Positions 9,003-16,684 of a stretch of 64,000 bases of DNA are shown here, in pieces; the stretch's first letter is position 1, and each line of letters opens with the position of its first letter. The notes under the pieces are model-generated. The model searched no databases. It saw only the letters and a list, made by a program, of their open reading frames with translations, and was not told where the DNA came from. The position numbers and the translations under genes are program-made. Source of the stretch: Atopobiaceae bacterium (lineage in GTDB: Bacteria; Actinomycetota; Coriobacteriia; Coriobacteriales; Atopobiaceae); the NCBI GenBank assembly GCA_017533825.1, contig JAFWIE010000048.1:1-64000 (forward strand), in the 5' to 3' direction.

Positions 9003-9753
9003 GTGAAGAAGGCCACTGGGAAGATGAGGGGATGGGCAATCGCGGCAATTATCACCGCCATCTTGGCCGTTCTTACCATCGACGCGGGACTTGCCATGGG
9101 AGCCGAAGGTGGCGTCGACGATGCGCACGGCACCGTGACTAGCGACACCACGCTAACATCGGACGAGTCACCGTGGCAGGAGACGCGCCAGTCGCCATCG
9201 GGGGACGCCTATGCGGTGCTGGACAGCGAGGGAATGCCCGCGTTCACCCGGAGTGATGACGGCTCATGCGATGACTACGTTATGGGCAATGCTTCCATCG
9301 CGGACGTGCTCGGAATTACACGCGACGGAACAGTCTACAGACTTAGTTCCCATCAGATCATTGCGACCGACTGGGTTCCGTGGGAGACGCAGCGCCGATG
9401 CCCGTACCGAGCCGACCTCCAACTCGACGGCTTTTCACCTACCGAATCCAGTTGGATACGGTTGACGCGACCGCAAGAATCAGCGTGGACCGCATCAAAT
9501 TCGTGAAAACAAGGGACAAACCGATACGGGTGGCGAAATCGTCCCGTCTGTGCCCACTGTACGTGTTCGAGAAGGCAATAACGCCCCGGCGAACAAAAGC
9601 TCTTGGCCAGGGTCCGACATCCAAACCCTGAGGACTAAGTACGAGCTTTACTCGAACCTCCCTCGACCCCCTTTCATGGCGCTACCGGAATGGACCCTCC
9701 GCGTGAAAGATGATGAGGCGCTGGAAGTCGGACCCATCAGCAAGCCATCCTGA
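9003..9753 (+). pseudogene. Broken gene for a secreted or membrane-anchored protein
   Basis: The first frame (GTG 9003 to stop 9506) begins with a clear signal peptide or anchor: a lysine-rich start, then WAIAAIITAILAVLTI. Near 9430 the sense-like sequence moves to another frame reading YRIQLDTVDATARISVDRI, and around 9580 it moves again to KYELYSNLPRPPFMALPEW, ending at 9753. Each segment has plausible protein composition while the overlapping frames do not, so two frameshifts in one extracellular protein are likely. The start lacks a strong ribosome binding site. It is the only plus-strand gene in the defence island. If the frameshifts are not real, the product is a 167-aa secreted protein of unknown function. 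Confidence 0.45.
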
Positions 9754-9758
9754 CGGAC

Positions 9759-11225
9759 CTAAAGCAAGTCTCGAATCTGGTCCAGCATGTAGTCACTGTT
9801 GAGCCAAAACGCCTGCCGGGTCATCCAGCGCCCGTCGGGCAGGGGCTCGGCGTCTCGCTCAACGTTCCCAATCTCCATGCGCCCGAACCGGTACGCCGCG
9901 CGTGCGGCGCGGGGGCGCACGTGGGCGACGAGGCGGTCCGATATCGCGGGGAAGTCGTTGGAGTAGGTGACCTTGCCCGTGCGGGAGACCCTCTTCGTGA
10001 GCTGCACGCCGCGTCGGACGGCGTCCCTCGTCCTTAGCCAGCACTCCCGCACCGGGCCGTCGAGCGTGTCCTCGTCCATGCCCCAGAGCCTGCAGCCGCG
10101 CAGCACCGCGTCGCCGGAGCCGTCCTTCTGGAACACGACGAGCAGGTAGCGCATGTCGGTGAGGAGGTCCCGGAGGGCCGAGTCCTCCCAGTCGTCCTCG
10201 GCAGCGAGCGTCAGGAAGTCGATGTTGAGGATCGGGCTGCTCTCCACGAGGCGCCTCCCGTCAGGCTCGGGTCGCAGCGTGCGGACGCGGATGCCTGCCT
10301 TCTCGAACTCGGCCGCGCGGTCGCCCCGTATGCCGAGCAGGCGGTAGGCGATGGTCGTCCACTGGGCCTTGTTGCCGGTGTACTCCAGTCCCAGCATGTC
10401 GCAGAGCTCGCGGTCCGTCCTGCCCACGTGGCGGTTGATGGTGGACGTGACGTAGTCCGCGAGGGTGCGCCTCTCCAGCTCGCGTGGGTCCCGGATCACG
10501 CTCTCCGCCTCCGGTGCGCCCATCGCGTAGTGGTGCAGCACGTAGTCCATGTAGGAGCGCTTGAGGGAGAACGCGCGTGCGCGGGCTTGCCTTCCTGGCG
10601 CGTACAACACCTGGTCGCGCATGCTCTTGGCGCGGCTGGCTCCCTTCGTGCAGGCGCCGAGGTAGGTGGTGAGCGACTCGCTGAGCTCGTCGGCCCTTCC
10701 CTCGCGCACAAGGTTGGCTATGAGCTCGTAGTCCGTCTCCATGACGCGCAGGTCGGCCTCGGGCGGCGTGAACATGAGCGTGTACAGGATCTTTTGGTCG
10801 TAGGGGTCCTTGCCGCGCTCGCGCAGGTACCAGACGAGAAGCATCCGCCCGCACTTGTGCCACAGGTGCGACTCGTAGAGGCTGTCCGCCACGAGCTCGT
10901 CGTAGGCGATCATGGTGAGCACAAGCCGCTCGCCCGCCGAGAGCCTGCCGCTCTTGAGCCTGTCTACACAGGTCGCCTTGAGCTCCACGCCGGCCTCGGC
11001 GAAGTCGGGCTCGCGGTCTGAGTTCGCGCGGTAGCCGAAGAACCTCTCCTCGAGGAGGTTGCCCATCCCGCCCTTGTAGCGGCGGCTGTTGTACTCGCGC
11101 TCCACGCCATCAGGGGCGATGCCGAGGTCGAGCACCTCGCGGAACGTCATCCCCTCGAGCTGGCTGGCACGCCGCCAGATGGCATCCTCCGAGTCGTACT
11201 CGACGTTAACTTGACTCTCGTTCAT
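9759..11225 (-). CDS. Sau3AI/MutH-type restriction endonuclease
   Basis: This 488-aa protein is almost exactly the length of Sau3AI. It has the MutH-fold signature: KGGMGNLLEERFFGY near residues 51-65, then EPDF with Asp74 and GVELKAT with Glu81 and Lys83, which form the catalytic Asp-Glu-x-Lys set. A second, divergent domain follows, as in Sau3AI, where two MutH-like domains act together. Sau3AI relatives cut GATC and related sites, so GATC is the working prediction. The ATG at 11225 has GGGAGG upstream; the longer frame to 11387 is not needed. The likely modification partner is the C5 methyltransferase at 4813. Confidence 0.88.
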   Translation of the reverse strand: MNESQVNVEYDSEDAIWRRASQLEGMTFREVLDLGIAPDGVEREYNSRRYKGGMGNLLEERFFGYRANSDREPDFAEAGVELKATCVDRLKSGRLSAGERLVLTMIAYDELVADSLYESHLWHKCGRMLLVWYLRERGKDPYDQKILYTLMFTPPEADLRVMETDYELIANLVREGRADELSESLTTYLGACTKGASRAKSMRDQVLYAPGRQARARAFSLKRSYMDYVLHHYAMGAPEAESVIRDPRELERRTLADYVTSTINRHVGRTDRELCDMLGLEYTGNKAQWTTIAYRLLGIRGDRAAEFEKAGIRVRTLRPEPDGRRLVESSPILNIDFLTLAAEDDWEDSALRDLLTDMRYLLVVFQKDGSGDAVLRGCRLWGMDEDTLDGPVRECWLRTRDAVRRGVQLTKRVSRTGKVTYSNDFPAISDRLVAHVRPRAARAAYRFGRMEIGNVERDAEPLPDGRWMTRQAFWLNSDYMLDQIRDLL

Positions 11226-11466
11226 CGTGCCTCCCGTTGCTTGAGCATATCGTGTCGCAGAGCAGGCTCCCCGCACATCAACAAATGTATCGTAACTGAG
11301 AATAGGAATGTGATAGTGAGACGCCAAGCGGTCAGATGGGTGATTGCCTCCTCGGGGTGCTCTGTACCACGAGTACACGCATGACACAGGGCCGCGGCGG
11401 GGCGAACCGCATGTTCTAATGGAACGAAGCGAGGTCCTTTGATGACGACATCCGAGTGCCGCTCAC

Positions 11467-11505
11467 AAAAAAAGAGATCCCCATCGGGCGTTATGCCCGA
11501 TGGGG
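11467..11505 (-). terminator. Intrinsic terminator of the 129-aa gene
   Basis: CCCCATCGGGC and GCCCGATGGGG form an 11-bp perfect stem with a 5-base loop. On the minus strand it is followed by a run of seven T residues, directly downstream of the gene ending at 11515. Confidence 0.9.
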
Positions 11506-11514
11506 ACGTGTGCG

Positions 11515-11904
11515 CTATCCGTAGATGCAGACGCACTTCTCGATGTAACGATAGTACCTGCGGTCACCTGGCATGTAGAGGATGCACCTGTCTTTGACGT
11601 CGAAGCATCCGATGTTCTCGCAGTCGTCGACCACGTAGGGCCACTTCCTCGTCCCGAGGTTCGTCCTGCGCTCGCACCACACCTCGCGTCCGCGCGGGTC
11701 CACCTCCCTGATCTTGGCCCTTGCGGCGACCTCGCGTGCGAACACCTCGCCACGCACCTGCACCCGCTTGCGTACGTATCTCTCCGGGAGCGAGGACTCC
11801 GCCTCGTCCATCATGCGCTGGATGAGCCTCCAGGTGCGGTGGGTAACGCAGCGCATCTTGACCTTGCGGGCGTCGCCGCCCGTCTGCTCTTGTCTCTGGT
11901 TCAT
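11515..11904 (-). CDS. Hypothetical protein, 129 aa
   Basis: This basic protein starts MNQRQEQTGGDARKVKMRC and has four cysteines in its second half plus a WPYVVDDCENIGCFDV segment; I recognise no family. An AGGA-type ribosome binding site precedes the ATG, and a strong intrinsic terminator follows the stop. It is the last of a run of small minus-strand genes (12986 to 11515), each separated by GC-rich hairpins. This layout is typical of accessory cargo in actinobacterial mobile elements. No function is assigned. Confidence 0.6.
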   Translation of the reverse strand: MNQRQEQTGGDARKVKMRCVTHRTWRLIQRMMDEAESSLPERYVRKRVQVRGEVFAREVAARAKIREVDPRGREVWCERRTNLGTRKWPYVVDDCENIGCFDVKDRCILYMPGDRRYYRYIEKCVCIYG

Positions 11905-11932
11905 GTCAAATCCTGTCTATTCCTTTACGGGC

Positions 11933-11960
11933 GTGGGCCCCGCACGGACGCGGGGCCCAC
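11933..11960 (-). terminator. Hairpin after the 180-aa gene
   Basis: GTGGGCCCCGC pairs perfectly with GCGGGGCCCAC over a 6-base loop, just downstream of the gene ending at 11994. There is no clear T-run on the minus strand, so it may be partial, allowing some read-through into the 129-aa gene. Confidence 0.6.
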
Positions 11961-11993
11961 AGGGCCGTTCGTGGTGGCTTCGTGCGCGGTGGC

Positions 11994-12536
11994 CTAGTCA
12001 CCAAGGCGGCACATGGAGTCGAGGGCCTCGATTGCGACGTGCACGTCGCTTACGGCATCCTCGATGATGGCGACCCGACCCCTGACGGCAGGGATCCCCA
12101 CCGTGCAGAACAGAAGGGGTCGATCACGGCACTTGACGGCGACGATGGCAAGCCAGAGGCCGGGCTTCGGCTGCATGCGCAGCAGGGCCACGTCGTCGGT
12201 GCATGCGAACTCATCCCCCATCCCCGTGTGAGGCCTGCCGCATGGCACGGGGCAGTCCGTCAGCACCATCTGCCAGATGTCTGGCTCCGACGTCTCGAGC
12301 TTGCGGAGTGCCTCTGCGAGGATGCCGCGGACTTCCGGAAGGTCACGACGGCGCGTGCTGTCCCCGCAGACGATGCCGAGGCGTTCGAGTCGGAATCCGT
12401 CCGGCCTGTCCGACAATAGGACGACGGGGTTGCCGAGCTCGTCGTAAATGAAGGGCGGGGCGAAGACCCTAGCCTGCAGGAGCTCGACGGTCGGGGCTGT
12501 GGTTTCGTTGTTGCTTTCCTTGAAATATGAAGACAT
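11994..12536 (-). CDS. Hypothetical protein, 180 aa
   Basis: The product begins MSSYFKESNNETTAPTVELL and contains PPFIYDELGNPVVLLSDRPD, then a central region with GLWLAIVAVKCRDRPLLFC. The composition is that of a soluble mixed alpha/beta protein with no signal peptide or membrane segment. I do not recognise a family. The ATG is preceded by an AAAGAAAGA-rich stretch at the usual distance. It lies between two hairpins in a series of small cargo genes on one strand. Confidence 0.6.
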   Translation of the reverse strand: MSSYFKESNNETTAPTVELLQARVFAPPFIYDELGNPVVLLSDRPDGFRLERLGIVCGDSTRRRDLPEVRGILAEALRKLETSEPDIWQMVLTDCPVPCGRPHTGMGDEFACTDDVALLRMQPKPGLWLAIVAVKCRDRPLLFCTVGIPAVRGRVAIIEDAVSDVHVAIEALDSMCRLGD

Positions 12537-12610
12537 TTTTCTATCTTTCTTTATCGGGACGCCGCCTTCGGCGTCCGCTTGGTTGGTTTTTCAGTTGCGT
12601 ATATGGGCGC

Positions 12611-12638
12611 GGGGCCCGGGCGTCGTTGCCCGGACCCC
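12611..12638 (-). terminator. GC-rich hairpin after the 102-aa gene
   Basis: GGGGCCCGGGC and GCCCGGACCCC form an 11-bp stem with one mismatch. It lies about 40 bases past the stop at 12678, and a second hairpin (GGACGCC/GGCGTCC) follows at about 12559-12582. Confidence 0.55.
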
Positions 12639-12677
12639 GCTTGCGGCCGGCGGACCGGCCGGGCTTGCGGCTGACGC

Positions 12678-12986
12678 CTACTCTTCGACTGGGCCGAAGA
12701 GCTTCTCGTAGTCGTCTGCGTCGAGGTGCTCCTCGACCCAGTCACGGGCGGCGTCCTGCGACAGGGGCTCGATTGTCTCGCCCCAGCCGCGCATGCCGTC
12801 GACGTAGGTCTTGCCGTACGGAGACAGGCCGTGGCCCTCCCCGTGGAGGAAGAGCTCGCCGGTCCGCTTGCGGTAGAGGGTCTCGCTGCAGTAGCGGAAG
12901 TTCCCGCGGTCGCAGCAGCTTTTCCAGTCGCCGATCTTCTCGGCGGTGTCGGTGTCGTAAAGCTTCCGATTGATGACTTTTCGCAT
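12678..12986 (-). CDS. Conserved small element protein, 102 aa
   Basis: The sequence MRKVINRKLYDTDTAEKIG, then SETLYRKRTGELFLHGEG, then WGETIEPLSQDAARDWVEE, matches a pattern I know from small hypothetical proteins on conjugative elements of Firmicutes and Actinobacteria. These start with a KxYDTxTA block and end in an acidic tail such as YEKLFGPVEE. The function of that group is unknown. A very strong AGGAGGTGA ribosome binding site precedes the ATG at 12986. Rich expression signals and family spread suggest a maintained accessory role. Confidence 0.7.
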   Translation of the reverse strand: MRKVINRKLYDTDTAEKIGDWKSCCDRGNFRYCSETLYRKRTGELFLHGEGHGLSPYGKTYVDGMRGWGETIEPLSQDAARDWVEEHLDADDYEKLFGPVEE

Positions 12987-13165
12987 CGTTAGTCACCTCC
13001 TTCTGGTGTCTTGGGTGCCAGTTCGTGCTAGACGTCGCGCCAGTGTCGACCCGCTGGCGCCCTCCGGGGGGTGCGTCCCCTGTAGCCCCAGGGGGCGGCC
13101 TCGCTGGGCCGTCGCTCATGGCATGCCTCCTTTCAGGCTGTGTTCCTTCTCGTCTTTGTTCTCGT

Positions 13166-13192
13166 AGCCACCTCCATGCGATGGAGGTGGCT
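13166..13192. repeat. Perfect 12-bp inverted repeat, 3-base loop
   Basis: AGCCACCTCCAT and ATGGAGGTGGCT flank GCG. The arms resemble an anti-ribosome-binding-site sequence (CCTCC/GGAGG). It lies upstream of the 13119 start signal on the minus strand, so it could be regulatory or a terminator. Confidence 0.6.
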
Positions 13193-13296
13193 GCCTTTGC
13201 CCGCCAGGGCTCGCTGTGCACTTCGTAATTAATTACCGTGGGGTCGGGCGCGCGGAGGCGTGCCGCGACCCCGGCGTCGCAGGAGGGTCTCGCTCC

Positions 13297-13628
13297 GGCC
13301 GCCATGGCCGGGCGTCTGGTCTTCCCCTCGAGCCGCAGGCGAGTAGCGTCAGCGCATTGGCTTTTGGTCTTTCGCAACCGGAAGCCGCGGGATCGGACGC
13401 GCAGAGCGTGACGCATCCCTGGCGGTGGCTTTTTGCTTGTTTCAAGTTAGAGATCGTAATCACACGCGCGCTGTAAGCGTGTCTGTGATTGCATATCGTT
13501 CAGAGCTTCCGTCCATGCCTCGTATGCCTTCGAGTACCCTCAGGGCAAGGTCTTGCAGCACTTCGCCGCCTGTCGCCACGGCCGCGATGGCCTGGCATGT
13601 ATGTCCCCTCGAGCCAGAGGCGAGTCGC
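13297..13628. repeat. Pair of imperfect direct repeats of about 50 bp
   Basis: Blocks at 13297-13346 and 13580-13628 share GGCCGC-ATGGCC-GGC, a variable spacer, then TCCCCTCGAGCC, then AGGCGAGT-GC. They lie 283 bp apart in otherwise non-coding DNA. A decayed duplication, binding sites or parts of a structured RNA would all fit. Confidence 0.5.
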
Positions 13629-13993
13629 ATGTGCGCTTCGGCCCGGAGGGCGACCTGCGGAGGCATGCGCCCCGCATCGGCGGGGCCGGTCTCGAGAAGC
13701 ATTCGGCAGCGTCGCTGCCTCAAGGCTCGCATGTGCTTTAGAGCGCCCGCCACCAGCCGAACGTCCCCCATGCGTGCTGACGGGCGTGTTCCCGCAGGTT
13801 AACCGTAGCGCGCGATTGCGCCGGACGACTCTTCGGACGCATTTCGAATCGCTCGTAACTCAACCTCTTTATATTCGTATACCGACCTAATATGACACGC
13901 CTGCGGACCCGTCTGCACCGCCTGCGCGGACCGCGAGGAGCCGTCTGCCCGAGGGGGCGTATACTTCTCGCGTAGCCGTAGGGAGGGGACGCG

Positions 13994-14860
13994 ATGGACG
14001 GCGCGACGGGTCGCACGGAGGCGTGGATGAGGGCGGACGCGATGGCCGCCGTCAGGCTGCTGTCGACGCTCAGGGGCGCGGAGGCGGCCGTGGCCGGATG
14101 GATGCTGGCGAGCATGGACACCCGGACCAACAGGGTGGCCGGTACCCAGGCCGAGATCTCGTCCGCCGACGGCTTCTTCTCACTGCACGCAAGGGGCGGG
14201 GCGCCCGCGCCGTCGACGGTCACGCGCGCCCTCAGGGTCCTGGGGGGCAAGCCCGACGGCGAGCGGCGCCTGCGGCTCCCGTTCGTGGTCATGGAGCGCC
14301 CGGGCCTTTACATGGTCAACCCCGCCTACGCGTTCGTCGGCAGGCAGAGGGCGGGCGCCGAGCTGTCGCGCAGCTTCGAGAGGCTGCGCTCGGCGGCGGG
14401 CGTGGGCGCCTCCTACAAGTTCCGGGTCGGGAAGGGCGGCTGGGTCAAGACGGGGCGCATGCAGCTCGCGGCCACGCTCGCGACGCTCAGGGGCGCCGAG
14501 GCCCAGGTCGCCGCGTACCTGCTCGCCTCGACCGACGCGCGCACCAACACGATCCGCGCCACGCAGGCGATGGCGGCGGCAGGAGAGGTGGACCGCGCGG
14601 GACTCGCGGCGCGCCTGGGGACGCTGCCCACTCCCGGCACCACCGTCACGAAGGCCGCCATGCGGCTGCTGGCGGGTGGCGAGGCGAGGGACGGCAGGAG
14701 GCTGGACACCCCGTTCTGCGTGATGGTCGGCTACGGGCGGTACATGCTCAACCCGGCCTGCTTCTTCGTCGGCGGAGACGACAAGGGGGCCGAGCTCAGG
14801 CGAAGGTTCAGGCGCCTCGACATCGAACGCAACGGCGGGCGTGGCCCGAGCGTTGCCTAG
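13994..14860 (+). CDS. Protein with two tandem RepL-like domains
   Basis: The 288-aa protein consists of two similar halves. The first, about residues 18-130, reads LRGAEAAVAGWMLASMDTRTN ... PSTVTRALRVL ... MERPGLYMVNPAYAFVG; the second, about 150-278, reads LRGAEAQVAAYLLASTDARTN ... TTVTKAAMRLL ... VGYGRYMLNPACFFVG. A winged-helix-like block ending in Y-M-x-N-P-x-x-F-x-G is the pattern of RepL plasmid replication initiators, which normally have a single such unit. GGGAGGGG precedes the ATG. The gene converges on the helicase with a 4-base overlap. Replication initiation at the repeat field near 16.3 kb is a reasonable inference; transcriptional control is the main alternative. Confidence 0.6.
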   Translation: MDGATGRTEAWMRADAMAAVRLLSTLRGAEAAVAGWMLASMDTRTNRVAGTQAEISSADGFFSLHARGGAPAPSTVTRALRVLGGKPDGERRLRLPFVVMERPGLYMVNPAYAFVGRQRAGAELSRSFERLRSAAGVGASYKFRVGKGGWVKTGRMQLAATLATLRGAEAQVAAYLLASTDARTNTIRATQAMAAAGEVDRAGLAARLGTLPTPGTTVTKAAMRLLAGGEARDGRRLDTPFCVMVGYGRYMLNPACFFVGGDDKGAELRRRFRRLDIERNGGRGPSVA

Positions 14861-16044
14861 GCGCCGAAGGAGAGGGCGCGGGTCTGCCCCTTGGACCTCG
14901 TCAGCGCGACGTAGGCGGCCCTCGCCTCCGCAAGGGAGTCGCGTCCTGCGAGGAACAGGCAGTCGAGGAACCAGTCGGTGGTCTTGGGGGCGATGTACAC
15001 CGAGTCGTACTGGCGCCCCTTGGACGCGTGCACGGTTATGACCGTGATGCCCCGCCCCGCAGGCCCCACCTCGTCCGGGCCCTCCTCGTCGGAGTACGGT
15101 CCATGCGTGACCACCCGGCACGGCACGTCGTCGCCGCCCCTGTAGGACACCATGAGGTACACGCCGATCATGCCGGCGACGTCGACGGCCTCCCTGTTGG
15201 TGCGCACGAGAACGCCCACGCTGTACGGGCCAGGGTGCTCGGCAAGGTCGTCCGTTACGTCCCACGGGGCGGCGCACGCCCTCTCCACCATGTCCTCGAG
15301 GGTGGAGGAAGTCCGCAGCCCGGACATCCTCCTGTCCGACGCGAGTATCGACTCGCGCATCGAGGCCAGGTCGTCCGAGAACCACGCAGGCCTGCTCCCG
15401 CCCGACCGGTGCTCTCCGGCGAGCGCCAGCGCCTCGAAGCCGGAGACCTCCTCGGAGGCCCTGAACCCATCCGAGTCCATCTCGCCCGCCTCGCCGTCGA
15501 CCTGGTAGTCGTAGAGCGCCTGGCACGGGTCCCCGAGCAGCGTCACGCCGCAGGTTGCGGGAAGGGAGCGAATGAGGGCGAGCACGAGGTCGGCGCGCAC
15601 GCCCACGAGGTCCTGCACCTCGTCGACCACGAGGTGCCTCACGCCCGCGATGACCTCGGGGCGCGAGCCGACGAGAGCCGTGGCCGCCTCGATGCGGTCG
15701 GTGTAGTCCATCTCGTCGAGGACGTCGGCGCCGTACCCGCCGTCGTCGCGCAGCAGCGCGGTGGCCCAGCTGTCGAAGGTCCTCACCATGCGGGCCGTGT
15801 CCTCCTCGGACACGCCTTCGCAGTCGCCGCGTATCCTGCCGGCGACCTCGGTGACTGCTGCGCGGGTGAAGCTCATCACGAGCATCTCCGATGGCCTGAT
15901 GCCGGAGGCCACGAGGCGCGCGACGCGCTTCACGAGCGTGAAGGTCTTGCCAGACCCGGGTCCGGCGGTGACGAGGACCCGCTCCTCCGGGCCGCGCATG
16001 ATCACGTCCGCCTGCGAGTCGTCTGGGTCAAAGCCCATCTCCAC
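14857..16044 (-). CDS. UvrD/Rep-like superfamily 1 DNA helicase, short form
   Basis: An ATP-driven DNA-unwinding enzyme. Walker A is GPGSGKTF (about residues 28-35), motif Ia is MSFTRAAV, motif II is VVDEVQDL with the catalytic Asp-Glu, motif III is LLGDPCQALYDYQ, motif V is ITVHASKGRQYDSVY, and motif VI is AAYVALTRSK. At 395 aa it is far shorter than UvrD or PcrA (about 700 aa), lacking much of the 1B/2B insertions. Such short helicases are common on mobile elements, where they assist rolling-circle or theta replication. The upstream repeat field at 16277-16452 and the convergent RepL-like gene suggest one replication module. Confidence 0.85.
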   Translation of the reverse strand: MEMGFDPDDSQADVIMRGPEERVLVTAGPGSGKTFTLVKRVARLVASGIRPSEMLVMSFTRAAVTEVAGRIRGDCEGVSEEDTARMVRTFDSWATALLRDDGGYGADVLDEMDYTDRIEAATALVGSRPEVIAGVRHLVVDEVQDLVGVRADLVLALIRSLPATCGVTLLGDPCQALYDYQVDGEAGEMDSDGFRASEEVSGFEALALAGEHRSGGSRPAWFSDDLASMRESILASDRRMSGLRTSSTLEDMVERACAAPWDVTDDLAEHPGPYSVGVLVRTNREAVDVAGMIGVYLMVSYRGGDDVPCRVVTHGPYSDEEGPDEVGPAGRGITVITVHASKGRQYDSVYIAPKTTDWFLDCLFLAGRDSLAEARAAYVALTRSKGQTRALSFGA

Positions 16045-16276
16045 GCTCCTCCCCCCGTGGCCGCCAACACCGTCACGCCAATCATAGCAGCGCGCGGACG
16101 ACGACGTGGGCCGCCACCGCAGACGCAGAGCCGGACGAGATCGTCATCCCTCGGCCACGCGGCATCGACGCGCGCTGCACGCCGGGTCGACGTCATCCCC
16201 TTGACTTCCCTGCCATGCAGTCCGGTTGGAGACGCCGAGCGCCAAGGACCTGGCGACAGCCTCCCCTAGCACCACC

Positions 16277-16452
16277 TGTTACGGTGTTACGGTGTTACGA
16301 CACCGCCGCCACGTCCCATATATATATTTATTTCATCTCCCTCCTAATTGGGAAATAGGTATAACACCGTAACAGGGCGAGGCCTTTGGCTCGTCTAGCA
16401 GGGTGTTCGCCGTGTTACGGCGACACGCGCTCGTTACGGCAGGGCGTAACAC
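16277..16452. repeat. Iteron-like field of TGTTACGG repeats with AT-rich core
   Basis: Three head-to-tail 8-mers TGTTACGG, TGTTACGG, TGTTACGA occupy 16277-16300. Inverted copies appear at 16361-16374 (TAACACCGTAACA). Further direct copies are at 16413-16420 and, as CGTTACGG, at 16432-16439, with an inverted CGTAACA near 16445. Between the groups, at about 16318-16360, is a TATATATATTTATTT stretch in a very GC-rich setting. Repeats plus an AT-rich opening region are the layout of a plasmid-type origin; an operator array is the alternative. Confidence 0.6.
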
Positions 16453-16453
16453 G

Positions 16454-16684
16454 TTATAGGTCCAAGCCGTAGGAGCGCTCGTCGTGCCTGGTGGCCGAGG
16501 CTCCTTGGTAGGGGAAGAGCAGACCGAAGCCGACCGCGTCGGACTCGTGGGGTACGGGCTGCCTGCCCGTGCCGGCGGCGCCCGCTGACCGCGCCATGGG
16601 TGCGCGCATGGTGGGGCTGAGCCCGTTCCTCCTGCGCGACATTATCGCAATCCGCGCGAGCCTGCGCGAGCGAGGCGCGCTCAC
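16454..16684 (-). CDS. Small basic protein coupled to the mobilization gene upstream
   Basis: The GTG at 16684 overlaps the stop of the preceding gene in a GTGA tetranucleotide, the usual signature of translational coupling. The 76-aa product is rich in arginine and serine in its first half (MSAPRSRRLARIAIMSRRR) and has no recognised domain. Its position in the divergent transfer operon suggests a DNA-binding mobilization accessory protein, but that is inference only. Confidence 0.45.
   Translation of the reverse strand: MSAPRSRRLARIAIMSRRRNGLSPTMRAPMARSAGAAGTGRQPVPHESDAVGFGLLFPYQGASATRHDERSYGLDL

Larger units (their letters stand above)
12987..13993. other. About 1 kb non-coding region with internal repeats
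   Basis: No frame has good start signals and consistent codon use throughout. An AAAGGAGG followed by an ATG at 13119 (minus) opens a frame that runs out of register into the 102-aa gene, so it could be a leader peptide or a remnant. The stretch holds a perfect 12-bp hairpin at 13166-13192 and two related blocks near 13297 and 13580. It ends with the ribosome binding site of the RepL-like gene. An RNA, an origin or a transfer site is possible. Confidence 0.5.

Noticed and set aside
11222-11536. 104-codon frame upstream of the Sau3AI-like gene
   Set aside because: It overlaps the terminator of the next gene and the start region of the nuclease, and lacks a ribosome binding site.
12742-13416. 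Long minus-strand frame across the 102-aa gene and the non-coding stretch
   Set aside because: It runs out of register with the 102-aa gene, has arginine/proline-rich shadow composition, and only its internal ATG at 13119 has start signals.
14023-16269. 748-codon plus-strand frame
   Set aside because: It is the out-of-frame shadow of the RepL-like gene and the antisense of the UvrD-like helicase, rich in arginine and glycine with no motifs.
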